Assembly: GCA_009760885.1 (NCBI GenBank)
Contig: CM019704.1
Location: forward strand, 15,672,929-15,736,928
DNA: 64,000 nt
From: Achatina immaculata
Taxonomy: Eukaryota; Mollusca; Gastropoda; Stylommatophora; Achatinidae
Direction of reading: 5' to 3'
The translations under genes and the position numbers were made by a program. The notes below the pieces were generated by a model, which saw only the letters and a program-made list of their open reading frames with translations, made no database searches and was not told the DNA's origin. Shown one piece after another: positions 21,091 through 31,726 of this stretch; positions within the stretch are counted from its first letter, which is position 1; each line of letters opens with the position of its first letter.

Positions 21091-21544
21091 TTCGCTTTAT
21101 GTCCATTTCGCTTTCTTACGGGCCGTCGAAACAGAACCTCCGGTGTGAAAGCGAAGATGTACAGTCTGACACGCACAAAGCTAAAACTAAAGGAAGTAGC
21201 GTATTTCCCACGGACTACCAGGCATGAAAGTTTTTTTTTATTACTATTCCTAACTTACCGCATTCAATGGTTTTCTCTAGTTTAACCTGCAGCTGATCTG
21301 TTATGTTTGTTATGGCCTCTAAGAAGCAAGCATCATGTTACATTTTGTTTTCAAAATGAAAGTATCGCAGAAATATTGAGAAAGAACTTGTTTGGGGCAT
21401 CCCTTGCTACTGATAAGTGCAAGCCACGTTCTTTCATATACTTCACATGCTTCTCTGTACCGAAAAATGTGCTACAATATTTCACACGAAAACTTTAGCG
21501 TTAGTTTTACAATATGTCATCCATCACCATCGAAGAGTCGCTTC
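21091..21544. other. No gene seen
   Basis: Unique-looking sequence between a minisatellite and a family G arm. Confidence 0.5.
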
Positions 21545-21760
21545 ATCAATCTTTACTCTACAATCAACACTTCTGTATGACTGATGTGACAGATGAGAGA
21601 AATGACGACTGCTGGTAAAACTGGTTCTAGTAATGAAGGTAAATAAAGGTGTAAGGTTCAGTATTACAAAAAAAAAAAAGACAGAGTGAGGAAAGTGGGC
21701 AGTAAGAAGAGTGGCAGAAAGTAAGATGAGCACATAGAAATGAAGAATATACAAAAATAT
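21545..21760 (-). mobile_element. Repeat family G, antisense arm
   Basis: Read on the minus strand it carries cttcatttctatgtgctcat and a long pyrimidine tract. A poly-T run, gtaatactgaacctta-like sequence and a run ending near tgtcacatcagtcatac follow. It is an inverted copy of 21925-22110, with about 165 bp between them, making a second loose foldback. Confidence 0.65.
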
Positions 21761-21924
21761 AAATTCTCAGTAAGTTCGCTAGCCTCCGCATTTTTTTTTT
21801 TTTTTGCTTATCAACGTCTGCCTGGCCCCATTCTGTGCCCGTTTTTCTTACAAGAAAGGAGGTAAAAAAAAAAGTTAAATGTTTGATTTTTCATCTGCTT
21901 TTCATGGTTTTTATCTTTTGTGTT

Positions 21925-22110
21925 GTTTGTTTTTATGTGATCCCCGAAAGAGACTTTTGCCGAAATATTGGATTCTTCATTTATATGTGCTCATCTTACT
22001 TTCTACCTTTCTTGTTTCTCCCCACTTTCCTCACTCTTTCTATCTTTTTTTTTTTTGTAAAACTAAATCACACACCCCCACTACCTTCATGTATGACTGA
22101 TGATGCTTCA
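21925..22110 (+). mobile_element. Repeat family G, sense arm
   Basis: It contains acttttgccgaaatattgga, then cttcatttatatgtgctcat, a CT-rich tract, poly-T and atgtatgactgatgatgc. The ccgaaatattgga block also appears in antisense at 36755-36960. Confidence 0.65.
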
Positions 22111-22380
22111 CAGCATGGCATTCTTCACACAGTTCTGCAGCCGTGATTGTTTGGACTGACCGTGTCCGTGGAGAAAAATGACAACAATGATGTCAATACC
22201 AGCAAGAGGAGTTTCTCCGTTTTCTTAAACTGCATCTTTTTCCTGACTGCTATTCCCCAAATCACAGCTGCATAGTGTACAAAAGAAGAGCATGAAAGTT
22301 ACCGTTTCTGCTGATAGCAATAAATTCAAATTCTATGACTCATTCATGGCTAAATGCAGTTTGTGACATTCTGTTTAAGG
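22111..22380. other. No gene seen
   Basis: Unique-looking sequence with no supported feature. Confidence 0.45.
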
Positions 22381-22475
22381 CAGTGACTCCCACCTGGTGG
22401 TTCGTCCACCCCCACCCCCTTTCCCCCTAGACCTCGGAACCTGCTACTGGGTCCGTGATAAAAACTTAAGATAAT
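22381..22475 (+). mobile_element. Possible hAT-type element end
   Basis: The start cagtgactcccacctggtgg followed by ttcgtccaccccc resembles the terminal cagtggttcccaaactggggttc sequence common to hAT elements. I cannot find the opposite terminus, so this is a low-confidence remnant. Confidence 0.4.
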
Positions 22476-23374
22476 TTTTTTTTATTTTCGCAGTAAAATA
22501 CTTATCGACCAATGTTTCGCCGAACTATACGTTGAGGAAAGACAGCTCCCACCCACCGCGTTTTCCATACGGGCGCGATTATGCAGCCTCTGTGACAAAC
22601 TAACATGACGGAGTGCTACAGTCGACCGACTGCGAGAATAACAAAGAAGATGCTAGAAAGAGGCCGACCTTTGATGTTTCTGAAACCTGCGTGAAGTTTT
22701 GACTACGTGTTCGTGATCAGATCGTGAAGCCGATGTGGAAGCGATTGTACGGAACAAAAAGAGGCGTGATTTCTCTCACCATATTTAAGTTGGTTAGCTG
22801 TCACATATTTCATATTCTGTTCATGTGTCAGAACAAGCAGCAATGTTAATTATTTTCTTAACTACATTACTAGCATTGTGAAGATTCACCAAGTGTCTAC
22901 TATATTTCTTAGTCTAGTGTAGCGTTTACTCATTAAATGCTACCAAGTTTCCGAAAAAAAAAAACCAATCCATTTAAAGCACATAGTTACCATACAGATA
23001 TGAAACTTTCCCAAAGTTTGGCGGTTCATGGCCCTGATTTTGAAACAGCAGCAGGAGGTTAATTGGTAATCACTTACTTATTGACTTAAGGTGAAAGGTC
23101 GTGACTAACAAAATGTGCAGCGCTTGTGTGAACAAAATAATTTATTTCAGCTTCACGTGAATTCACCAACAAAGCATCATGTGATTCTGCTCAGCTCCCA
23201 GAATCCTGCCAATTCCTAAAAGAAGGCTAAATCACGTCAAAAAGAGGTGGCGCCGGATGGAGGATAGTGTGTTAAAAAAACGCCCAACTTCCTATGCATA
23301 TTTCTTGTGGTGTGAATGCTAAATATGATAAAGCAATAACGTATCAAAATGCACCCCCTTACATTTGTCCGTGC
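22476..23374. other. No gene seen
   Basis: Unique-looking sequence. No coding or RNA feature is supported. Confidence 0.5.
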
Positions 23375-23636
23375 GTCTGAGTGGCGAAGTGGTTAGTGCA
23401 CTGGTCTCTCATGGCAAAGGTCGGGGGTTCGAATCCGGCCGGAGGCGCCCCAGTTACCCAGCTGTAGAAATGGGTACCAGACTTTTTCTGGAGTTGGGAA
23501 AGGAAAAGCGGCCAGACGTGATATTGCCCATATCACCCTCTAGTGTGCTGACAGGTCAAGGAAAATATGGGCACTAACACCATATCCCTATGTGCCTCTA
23601 AGGCATGACAGGATTACCTTTACCTTTACCCTTTAC
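23375..23636 (+). mobile_element. tRNA-headed SINE (type S1), copy 2, well preserved
   Basis: The head holds an A-box region (gtggcgaagtggttagtgca) and a canonical B box gggttcgaatcc (23424-23435). The body reads cagctgtagaaatgggtacc, then ctggagttgggaaagg and ggccagacgtgatattgccc. It ends in a (ttacct)n-like tail (ttacctttacctttaccc). This is the clearest S1 copy and has an intact polymerase III promoter by eye. Confidence 0.88.
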
Positions 23637-24289
23637 GCTTGTCACGACAATAGTTTTCCAGTATGAACCACGACGGCTCTTAAAATCAATCCCAAAACTA
23701 ACAAAAGAACAGCATCTGGATGCTAGTGTTCGTGATATTTCAGCTCTTACCGTATTTGTACAGACCCCCCACTTTAGAAGTAATCTTCCAGGATGTCAGA
23801 ATGTGGTACATAATGACCAGCTTCGCATGACATCTCTATCATGAATGTACCAAACTGCAAATAGGGGGAAAACGGGTGCACAGTTTGGTTTTCGGGGTTT
23901 CCCGACAAGGTGTGCAATAGGATTATGGAGAGACTCCGTAATGATATCTTCGAGCTGTGTGTTAATATTCTTTTCAGGAGGTGACATCTAAATATTGTGG
24001 AGATTTTATGCATGGCATGGCTCGTCCTTTGACTTCCATGTATTTTTTCCAGAACATCATCCAAACTGCCTCTTCTTGTGAGGTTACCGTGCACTCAGCT
24101 TTAGTGTCTTTCTAGCAGCAGTTCCCAATCTTTTTTTTTTTTAAATATTTTTAACGCGACCGTAACCTACCAGTGGTTCGTGACCAGCGACACATGAACA
24201 AGATTTTCATTTTAAAGAAATACTGAAATTCAAAAAAAAAATTATTTCACTAAATAGTTGGAAGTGTTATTTTAATATTTTGTTTTAAA
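23637..24289. other. No gene seen; possible hAT end near 24119
   Basis: Mostly unique-looking. The motif cagttcccaatc at 24119 resembles a hAT-type terminus, but no partner end is identified. Confidence 0.45.
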
Positions 24290-24690
24290 ATAACTGAACA
24301 ACAAATGCAGGTCTTTGAAAACAAGATCCTAAGAAGAATCGTTGGGGCCCATAAAGGATACCATCAATGGAGAATGGAGAGCTAGAAAGAACACTGAACT
24401 GAGCAGTTTCTTTAAATCCCAATGAATTATAAATGTCTTGAAACTGACCAGACCATGCTGGTTGGACCAAATAGAAAAAAAAAAAATGGAAGAGCCACAG
24501 ACAAAAGAAAATTATTTATGTACAACTGGTGAAGGAAACAAAAACAAGAGGTAGACCAAGACAGAGATAGAAAGACAACACAGAAGAGGGTATAAATAAA
24601 ATTGGTGTCTCCAACTAGAAAGAGAAGATTAGGAGTGGAGAGGAATGAAGAAGAACTTTATCTGCAGCAGTGAGACTTAATGGCTCGGGG
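24290..24690 (+). pseudogene. Non-LTR retrotransposon C-terminal fragment
   Basis: A broken frame reads MQVFENKILRRIVGAHKGYH and then QWRMES, followed by a decayed stretch. This resembles the region after the reverse transcriptase in Jockey- or RTE-like ORFs (FERKILRRIFGP then WRIRxNxEL). An A-rich segment near 24690-24735 may be the tail. It belongs to neither LINE-B, LINE-C nor LINE-D by eye. Confidence 0.6.
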
Positions 24691-25255
24691 AAAAAAAAAA
24701 GAAGAAGTTAAAAAAAAAAACTAATAAAATAAAAATAATAGGATTTCCCTGAAGTCTTATAAAAGTTTTCATTTTAACGAACTTTAAACAAAAATTATAT
24801 CTTCTCGTGCCCTTGTAATGTGCAATTCATTCATTTGCATGTCCCTTGAGGAACTTTGCCTCCCAAACAGCACTCCTGTAGGCCTCTCGGTTGTGAGCAA
24901 GATGGCCTGCTGCTGTTGCATCCATTTCCAGGTCGTCAACGATGTCTTGCAGCCATCTTCGTTATGGTCTTCCTCTTTTTCTTTTTCCCATTATGTATCC
25001 TTCCAATACGGTCTTCTCTAAATTATCATGACGTTTAATGTGTCCAAAATATTTCACTTTTCTCTCTTTAATCCTCTTCACTAGCCAGCCTTCTTCAATA
25101 TTAAGCTCTTGTAGTATAGATATATTTGTTCTTTTTTGTGTCCACGATATTTGGAGAACTCTTCTGTAGCATTTACATTCAAAGGCATTTATGTGTTTCT
25201 CAGCTGTTTTGTTAAGTGTCCAGGTCTCACAGGCATATGTTGCTATGGGAAAGAT

Positions 25256-27980
25256 CTTATCTTATATCTTATATCCTTCCCGTGCCGTTAGACGTCACAT
25301 AGGGCTCGCAAAGTAGTTCGCCAATTTTTCCTGTCCTCGGCGAGTCTTTCAACCTCAACAAAGGATTTTATGCCTGTTAACTTGGCCTCTCTTAATAATG
25401 TCCTCTTCAGAGTTTCACGCGGTCTGCCCCTTTTTCTTCGGCCTGTTGTGTTCCACTTGATAGCTTGTTTTGGAATTCTCTGATCATTTCTTCTCATCAA
25501 GTGACCAACATATGTCCATCTCCTTTTCCTGATCACCCGTGAGACTGGTTGTTGTTCAGTCATCTGTCTTATCTCTGCATTGTTCTTGAATTCATTCCAC
25601 TTGATGCCGAGTATTTTCCTTAGGCATTTGTTTTCAAAAGAGTCTAATTTCTTTTCTACTTCTTTAGTTGTTTTCCAGCTTTCGCATGCATAAATGAGGG
25701 TGGATATTACATTTGAATTGAATAGTCTTAACTTGGTTTTTGTGCTTATAACTTTTGAATTCCATATGTTCTCAAGATTCTTGAAGATTGATGCTGCTTT
25801 TGCAATTCTGATCCTAACTTCCTTTCTAGTGTCACCATCCTGGTCTATGTAGCTGCCAAGGTATGCAAATTGATTGACTTCTTCAATATCTGTCCCTTCT
25901 ATGTGTATTTTTCCATTTTGATTGATGGGAATTTTCATTATTTTTGTTTTGTCCTTGTTAATTTCAAGTCCTATTTTGCTAGCCAGTGAAGATAGGCTAT
26001 CTGTTTTTTCTTGCATGGAATTCACATTATTACTGATAAGAGTTATGTCATCAGCAAAATCAAGATCTTCTAGTTGGGTCCCATGTACCCAGTCAATACC
26101 TGTGTTACCTGTGCAGCATTTTTTCATTATGAAGTCTATTGTAATCCCAAAAAGTAAAGGAGACAGTATACATCCTTGTTTCACGCCTGTTTCAATCTGG
26201 AACCATTCACTCATCCCTTCTTCTGTCTTGACTGCACAACCATATCCATTGTATAAGTCCTTAATGATGTTGACAATTTTAGATGGTATTCCATATAGAC
26301 ATAAAATTCTCCATAATGAATCTCTGTGTATGCTATCAAATGCCTTCTTAAAATCTATGAAATTCAGTATTAATGGTTTCTGCTTTTCAATATGTTCTTC
26401 AAGTATTATTCTGAGAGTAAAGATCTGGTCGAGACAGCTTCTCCCTTTTCGAAATCCTGCTTGTTCTTCTCTCATTGCAGTATCCACTATATCTTTGAGT
26501 CTATTCAAAATGACCTTGCAAAATACTTTTGACACAACTGATATTAAGGTTACTCCTCTCCAGTTGTTACAGTCACTAAGGTTGCCCTTTTTTGGTATTT
26601 TAACAATGATTCCCTTCTTCCAATTAGAAGGGACCTTTTCTTCTTTCCAAATCTTGTTAAACATTCTCTGTAGTTGTCTCATGTTGTCACTATTGATAGC
26701 TTTTAGCATCTCGGCTGTTATTTCATCTTCACCTGCAGCTTTGTTGTTAGCCATTAAATTCACTGCTGTTTCAATTTCATGCAATTTAATTTCATCTAGA
26801 TTGACATTTAGTTGTGGGGCTGGTAAGTCAGTTTCAAGGTTTAACAATTCTTTTGGGTGTGGTCGATTGAGTATTTCTTGGAAGTGTTCAGCCCATCTTT
26901 GCTTTTGGTCTTTATTTGATGTTAATAGTGTTCCAGTTTTGCTAAGGATTGGTCTTTCTTTAGATGTAATAGTACCTGTTAGCCTCTTTTGTATGTTATA
27001 TAAAGTTTTGCTGTCTCCTATTTTTGCTGCTTTTTCTGCCTCTTTCGCCATATTGTCTATGTATTCTCTTTTATCCCTTCTAGCTGAACTTTTTACTTTC
27101 TTGTCTATGTCTTTGTATTTTGCTTTTGCCGAATCTCTTTCATGATCTGCTTTTGCATTCAACATGTTTAATTTGACTGCTCGTCTTTCATGTATATACT
27201 TCCATGTTTTATTTGATATCCATGCTTTTCTATTTGGTTTTTCCAATCCAGCACTTACTTTTGCTGCTGTGATTATGGCTGTGCTGTAAGAATTCCATAA
27301 CTCATCTATACCTATCTCCTCAACTTCACTGGGTGTTTTGGAATGATTGGCAAGTTCCTGATTGAAATTAATGTTAGTATTTTCTTCTTGTAGGCTGTGG
27401 ATGTTTATCTTTCTGTGTACTGATTTCTTGTGTTGACTTTTCAATTTTAGTTTTATTTTCCCTATGCACAGGTTGTGATCACTGTTGACATCTGCACCCC
27501 TATAAGCCCTTACATCCATGAGAGATGTTCTGTATTGCTTTCTAATACAAAAATGGTCTATCTGGTTTCTAGTTCTATCATCTGGAGATATCCATGTTGT
27601 TTTATGTATCTCTTTGTGTGGGAATATTGTGCCTCCAATGACCATGCCCTCTGTTAGACATATTTCAATTAATCTTTCTCCATTCTGATTAACCATGTCA
27701 ATTCCTTCTTTCCCCATCACTTTTTCAACGTCGGTATTATCCTTCCCTACCTTAGCATTGAAGTCCCCCATAGCAATTAGGATGTCGTGTTTAGGGACTT
27801 TGTTGATGATTTGTTGTAGTTGGTGATAGAAGTCGTCTTTCACATCATCATCTGCATCATTCGTGGGTGCATAACACTGTACTATTGTCATACTTCCGTG
27901 TCATAGGTTGTATCGTGCTCTTATTATACGACTGTTCACTGGTTCCCATTCTACAAGGCTCTTTGCAGCTACAAAGATGC
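25256..27980 (-). mobile_element. LINE-B: RTE-like retrotransposon nested in LINE-C
   Basis: The 2,725-bp insert is flanked by an 11-bp target-site duplication, atgggaaagat (25245-25255 and 27981-27991). Removing the insert and one duplicate rejoins LINE-C coding in frame across the RACIFP and ATYACE segments. The 3' end on the minus strand is ggcacgggaaggatataaga with an (ATAAGAT)n-like tail. The 5' end begins inside the endonuclease (VAAKSLVEWEPVNSRIIRAR), so roughly the first 100 residues are missing: a 5'-truncated retrotransposition product. A related decayed copy lies at 60452-61413. Confidence 0.95.
25288..27891 (-). CDS. LINE-B endonuclease-reverse transcriptase, 867-codon open frame
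   Basis: This is the longest plausible coding frame in the window. The endonuclease C-terminal two thirds come first: QCYAPTND, GDFNAK at residues 42-47, NQID at 109-112 and SDH at 137-139. A linker precedes the reverse transcriptase, which has NWRGVTLIS, AGFRKGRSCLDQIF near residue 479, FIDFKKAFDSIHR, KQGCILSPLLF and the active-site FADD near 612-615. The C-terminus has ACESWKTTKEVEKKL, a RRWTYVGHLMRR segment and a basic GRRKRGRPRETLKR stretch, ending RTTLRALCDV. The same frame continues upstream but meets a TGA four codons before the Met at 27891. The start is therefore only the first Met after that stop, and the true element ORF began further upstream, now lost. The plus-strand 407-codon frame opposite is a shadow. 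Confidence 0.9.
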   Translation of the reverse strand: MTIVQCYAPTNDADDDVKDDFYHQLQQIINKVPKHDILIAMGDFNAKVGKDNTDVEKVMGKEGIDMVNQNGERLIEICLTEGMVIGGTIFPHKEIHKTTWISPDDRTRNQIDHFCIRKQYRTSLMDVRAYRGADVNSDHNLCIGKIKLKLKSQHKKSVHRKINIHSLQEENTNINFNQELANHSKTPSEVEEIGIDELWNSYSTAIITAAKVSAGLEKPNRKAWISNKTWKYIHERRAVKLNMLNAKADHERDSAKAKYKDIDKKVKSSARRDKREYIDNMAKEAEKAAKIGDSKTLYNIQKRLTGTITSKERPILSKTGTLLTSNKDQKQRWAEHFQEILNRPHPKELLNLETDLPAPQLNVNLDEIKLHEIETAVNLMANNKAAGEDEITAEMLKAINSDNMRQLQRMFNKIWKEEKVPSNWKKGIIVKIPKKGNLSDCNNWRGVTLISVVSKVFCKVILNRLKDIVDTAMREEQAGFRKGRSCLDQIFTLRIILEEHIEKQKPLILNFIDFKKAFDSIHRDSLWRILCLYGIPSKIVNIIKDLYNGYGCAVKTEEGMSEWFQIETGVKQGCILSPLLFGITIDFIMKKCCTGNTGIDWVHGTQLEDLDFADDITLISNNVNSMQEKTDSLSSLASKIGLEINKDKTKIMKIPINQNGKIHIEGTDIEEVNQFAYLGSYIDQDGDTRKEVRIRIAKAASIFKNLENIWNSKVISTKTKLRLFNSNVISTLIYACESWKTTKEVEKKLDSFENKCLRKILGIKWNEFKNNAEIRQMTEQQPVSRVIRKRRWTYVGHLMRRNDQRIPKQAIKWNTTGRRKRGRPRETLKRTLLREAKLTGIKSFVEVERLAEDRKNWRTTLRALCDV

Positions 27981-29409
27981 ATGGGAAAGATGCATGCCCT
28001 TAAAAATCTTATTTTTGTGGTTCTGTCTGCTCCTCTCCACAGATTCTTTATTTGTTTTACTTTCTGAAGAGCGATAGATGTCCTCCTTTTAATTTCCCTC
28101 ATTGTATCTCCATTATTAGTTAGTAGCGATCGAAGATATTCAAAACTCTCCACTTCTTCCAGTTTTTCCTCATTGATATATATTTCAGTTGCCTTGTTTG
28201 TTTTGTCAGTTGTCATCAATTTAGTTTTCTTTGCATTAAGATAGAGGTTCTGCTCTTCGCTGTTCTTGCGGACTGACATAATTAGTTTTCCATTCCTTTT
28301 TGTGTTGTGGACAGCAATACTGTGTCATCAGCATATCTAATCTCTGGTATTTCATAACCTCCAACTGTTATGGCATCATAATATTCTTTGTCTACATCTT
28401 CTCTAACATTCCTTATTATATTTTCAGTATACAAGTTAAATAAGTAGGGTGACAATATGCACCCCTGACGGACCCCTTGTTTTATGTCAAACCAACTTGT
28501 TGTTTCACCATTTATTCTTACTGCTGCTTGTTGGTCTAGATACAGCAGTGATGTTAATTGTATCAAATGTGTTGGAAATCCCATTTTTTCCATTATTTCC
28601 CAAAGTTTCTGGTGTTGTACACAATCAAATGCCTTTGAGTAGTCTATAAAGGATAAATATAGATTCACATTAAACTCTCTGCATTTCTCTATTATTAATC
28701 TTAGATTGAATATATGATCTCTTGATCCTCTTCCTTGCCTGAAACCAGCTTGGACCATATTGACTTCTTCTTCTATTTTCTTTCGAAGTCTACCCATTAT
28801 GATTTTTAACAGAATTTTACTGGCATGACTAATCAGGGCAACAGTTCTGTAGTTGGTGCATAATTTCAGGTTACCCTTTTTTGGCAGTGGTATGAATACA
28901 GTTCTTTTCCATTCTTTTGCCATATCTTTTTACATAGTGCATGATAGATTGTTGCACACTCCTTTCCTCCTGCTTTAATAAATTCAGCTGTTATCTCATC
29001 ACATCCTGGTGATTTACAATTTTTCAGATTCTTTATTGCCCATAAAACTTCTTCCATTGTCGGTTCGGGTTCTTTCTCCTCCAATAATAATTCACACTGT
29101 TGATTTCTGCTTCCACAGTCGGTTGTTTCATACATTCTTTTGCAATATTCCATCCATCTTTCTAGAATTTCCTCTGTCTCTGTCAGGGTATTCCCCATCT
29201 CATCACAAATTACATTTAGCTTAGGTGTGACATTTCTCGTCAATGTCTTCATTTCTTTAAACATTTCACTATCTCTTCCATACTTCTGATGTTCTTCTAT
29301 TCTTTCACAACAATCTTGTATGTATTGTTTATTTGTCTTTTCTTATGTTTCTTCGTACTTCTTTTGTTAAAGTTTTATATTTATCTTTGTTGTTGTTTGT
29401 CACTTTCCA

Positions 29410-30431
29410 TTACGTCTTCATTTCTCTACATTGTTTTATCAGTTCTACTGTACCTGCTGTGATCCATCTATTCTTTTGTGTTTTCTTTACTGGAACCATG
29501 TCTTTAGCTGTTGTTACTAAGATATCTTTGGCCTGCATAGCCAATTCATCTGGTGTCATCTCCTCCTGTACAGCCATCAGGATTTCGAAACGGTTCTTCA
29601 CTTCTATACCGTATTGCTCTGGTATATTTGTAAGGTCAAAGCGGAGTGGTCTTGATCCCGTAACTATCTTTTTCATCTTTATCTTCATGTCTGCTATTAA
29701 TAACTCATGGTCCGTGTCACAATCAGCACCTGGTAAAGTTTTTGCTGATGTTATGCTTGACCTCCACCTTCTCTGCACTAAAATGTAATCTATTTGATTC
29801 CTGGTTTTCCCATCAGGTGATGTCCATGTGTAAAGTCTTCTTGGATGTTGTTTAAAAAGTGTGTTAGCGATCATTAGCTCATTTTCCATGCAAAATGCCA
29901 TTAGATTGTCACCTGCCTCATTTCTATGTCCTATGCTAAATTTCCCTACAACATGTCCTTCATCTTCTGCTCTTTCTGTACCAATTTTTGCATTAAAATC
30001 ACCCATTATTAATACAATATCATTTTTCCGTACCTGGTCTATTGTCGTTTGCAGTGTGTTATAAAAGTTTTCTACTTCCTCTTCTTCTGCTGCTGATGTA
30101 GGTGCATATATCTGGATGATTGTTACATTTCTAGGAATGCCCTTAAGTCTGATTGTTAGGATTCTATCACTTACTGGATTGTAACCTAGTAATGCTTTTG
30201 ATGTTGATTTGTCCAAATAAAAGCCACTCCGTTCTTTCCTCCTACTTCTCCGCCAGAATATATAAATATATTATCATTAACGCTCTTAAAGTGTCCTGAT
30301 CCTTTCCATCGATGTTCGCAGATTCCCAAAATGTGTATCCCCGTTCTTTTCATCTTGTCACTTATTACTTGATATTTTCCCTCATACATGCTTCTTACAT
30401 TCCATGTTCCTACTCTTATTTTTCTTTTTAG
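29410..30431 (-). pseudogene. LINE-C endonuclease domain, frameshifted
   Basis: The N-terminal segment (VGTWNVRSMYEGK to VNDNIFIYSGGEVGGKNGVA) is joined by a frameshift near 30200 to a 268-codon frame. In that frame IIQIYAPTSAAEEEE precedes GDFNAKIG at residues 72-79, NQIDYIL at about 140-146 and TDHELL at about 168-173. These are the metal- and phosphate-binding motifs of APE-type LINE endonucleases. A stop after KQCREMKT (29410) ends the frame before the reverse transcriptase. The domain looks catalytically complete on paper, but the ORF is broken. Confidence 0.9.
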
Positions 30432-30519
30432 TTGTAATGTGCAAATATAGAAGAATACGGTGTATCCCGTGGACAGAAAAGAAAACAAAGTGCTAAAATA
30501 GTTAGATATGAAAAAGAGA

Positions 30520-30640
30520 AATCTTGAAAATTATAAAAACAAAACACCTCTGACATGTCATGGGGCATAACACTATGCTGAAGACCATTGTTGATGGCAA
30601 AATCGAAGAGAAGAGAACAAGAGTACGACAACTACATAAA
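30520..30640 (+). pseudogene. LINE C-terminal scrap
   Basis: A frame reads GHNTMLKTIVDGKIEEKRTR after a partly lost GHVM-like start. This matches the GHVMRHN and basic-tail region of LINE ORFs. It passes directly into the 37-bp array, whose units contain the aacatcaagaga (NIKR) end of the same frame. Confidence 0.6.
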
Positions 30641-30777
30641 CAGGTGAACAACATCAAGAGACAGACAACAATATAAACAGGTGAACAACATCAAGAGACG
30701 GACAACAACATAAACAGGTGAACAACATCAAGAGACGGACAACAACATAAACAGGTGAACAACATCAAGAGACGGGC
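30630..30777. repeat. 37-bp minisatellite, 4 copies, LINE-derived
   Basis: Units share ataaacaggtgaacaacatc and aagagacggacaacaac. The unit continues the preceding LINE C-terminal frame, suggesting amplification of the LINE's last codons. Confidence 0.85.
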
Positions 30778-30837
30778 GGGAATCAGCTTGGCCGAGTGAA
30801 CTACGAAGAGAAGAAACAAAACAGGGTGGAGATACAC

Positions 30838-31070
30838 TGCACACAGACAGTGAGAGAATCTGTTCGACATTTCACACAGACAGTGAGAGAATCTGTTCGA
30901 CATTTCACACAGACAGTGAGAGAATCTGTTCGCCATTTCACACAGACAGTGAGAGAATCTGTTCGCCGTTTCACACAGACAATGAGAGAATCTGTTCGCC
31001 ATTTCACACAGACAATGAGAGAATCTGTTCGCCGTTTTATACAGACACTGAGTGAAACTGTTCACCATTT
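30838..31070. repeat. 33-bp minisatellite, 7 copies
   Basis: Units share cacacagacagtgagagaat and ctgttcgacattt. The 33-bp period is in frame, giving a plus-strand 11-residue repeat (FTQTVRESVRH) and minus-strand repeats. No initiation context, signal or domain supports a real protein. Confidence 0.88.
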
Positions 31071-31726
31071 TTGGGACTTAGCTGCAGTATTACTGTACAT
31101 ATGGCGGCGACAGACATATTTAAACAGAAAATGGGAAATTAGGACCCAAAAAAATCCCATACTTACCCCAGTGCTCTTCCTCTGGATCTGACAACAGCCC
31201 CAGGGTGGATGAGGTCGACGCTCTGTCCAGTCTTGGAAAGTGCCTCGGAGCTCAGGAAGGGTAAAGGTTATGTCTGACGTCACATGGTATGTGGGCTCGA
31301 GTCTTTAATGTTAGCACTGATCAGCACTGGCAGTAGGACAGGAATAGAATAAAGAATTATAGTTTTACTATATCAAACCAGTAAGGTATAGGGTGATACA
31401 GAAGATACAGCATGCTGTTCTATGATACTGTACAGTATCGCATAGTTTAGGAGGTCACAATGTGGCACTGCATAATACAAGAGTGACTGCCAGGGCTGGC
31501 AGCACTATTGCAGTGATGCGATAATGATGCGATATCGATACCGTACAGTAATATGTACATAGAATGGCCTGGTACATAATGATATAATATGTGTTAGTAT
31601 GGTATTTCATAACAGTTTTACACACTCCCTGGGTTTATGTGATCATTTTATGTGAATCTATCCGCTCAGATATCGTACAGTTGAAAACACGTTTTGTAAT
31701 TTACCATAAAGTAAGGATTACTATTT
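31071..31726. other. No gene seen
   Basis: Unique-looking sequence with no supported feature. Confidence 0.5.

Larger units (their letters stand above)
24826..29264 (-). pseudogene. LINE-C reverse transcriptase, split by LINE-B
   Basis: The fingers begin in a frame ending near 28866 (segment NLKNCKSPGCDEITAEFIKA). A second frame (28923-28282) carries [40 protein letters not shown] and the active-site YADD at about residues 197-200. The thumb follows (28279-27992: LNAKKTKLMTTDK, RFLRACIFP). Coding then resumes after LINE-B at 25244 with ATYACETWTLNKTAEK and KERKVKYFGHIKRHDN, ending with a GKRKRG-type basic tail. At least two frameshifts and the LINE-B insertion inactivate it. Confidence 0.9.
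24826..30431 (-). mobile_element. LINE-C: RTE-like retrotransposon, near full length, interrupted
   Basis: The element is flanked by a perfect 13-bp target-site duplication, ttgtaatgtgcaa (24813-24825 and 30432-30444). Reading the minus strand it runs from 30431 to 27992. It is then broken by LINE-B plus an 11-bp duplication, and resumes at 25244 to end at 24826 with a (TGAA)n-like tail. Subtracting the insertion leaves about 2,870 bp. It encodes an apurinic-type endonuclease followed by a reverse transcriptase. Such elements nick a target and prime reverse transcription from it. The first in-element residues read KRKIRVGTWNVRSMYEGK, so the 5' end lies just upstream of the endonuclease with almost no 5' UTR. 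Confidence 0.93.

Noticed and set aside
23375..23450. Functional tRNA gene
   Set aside because: The A and B boxes are good but they continue into a SINE body shared with other loci, and no complete cloverleaf with an acceptor stem can be drawn.
25922..27145. A 407-codon plus-strand open frame
   Set aside because: It lies wholly antisense to the LINE-B reverse transcriptase, whose motifs are unmistakable on the minus strand; the plus-strand product has no recognisable domain.
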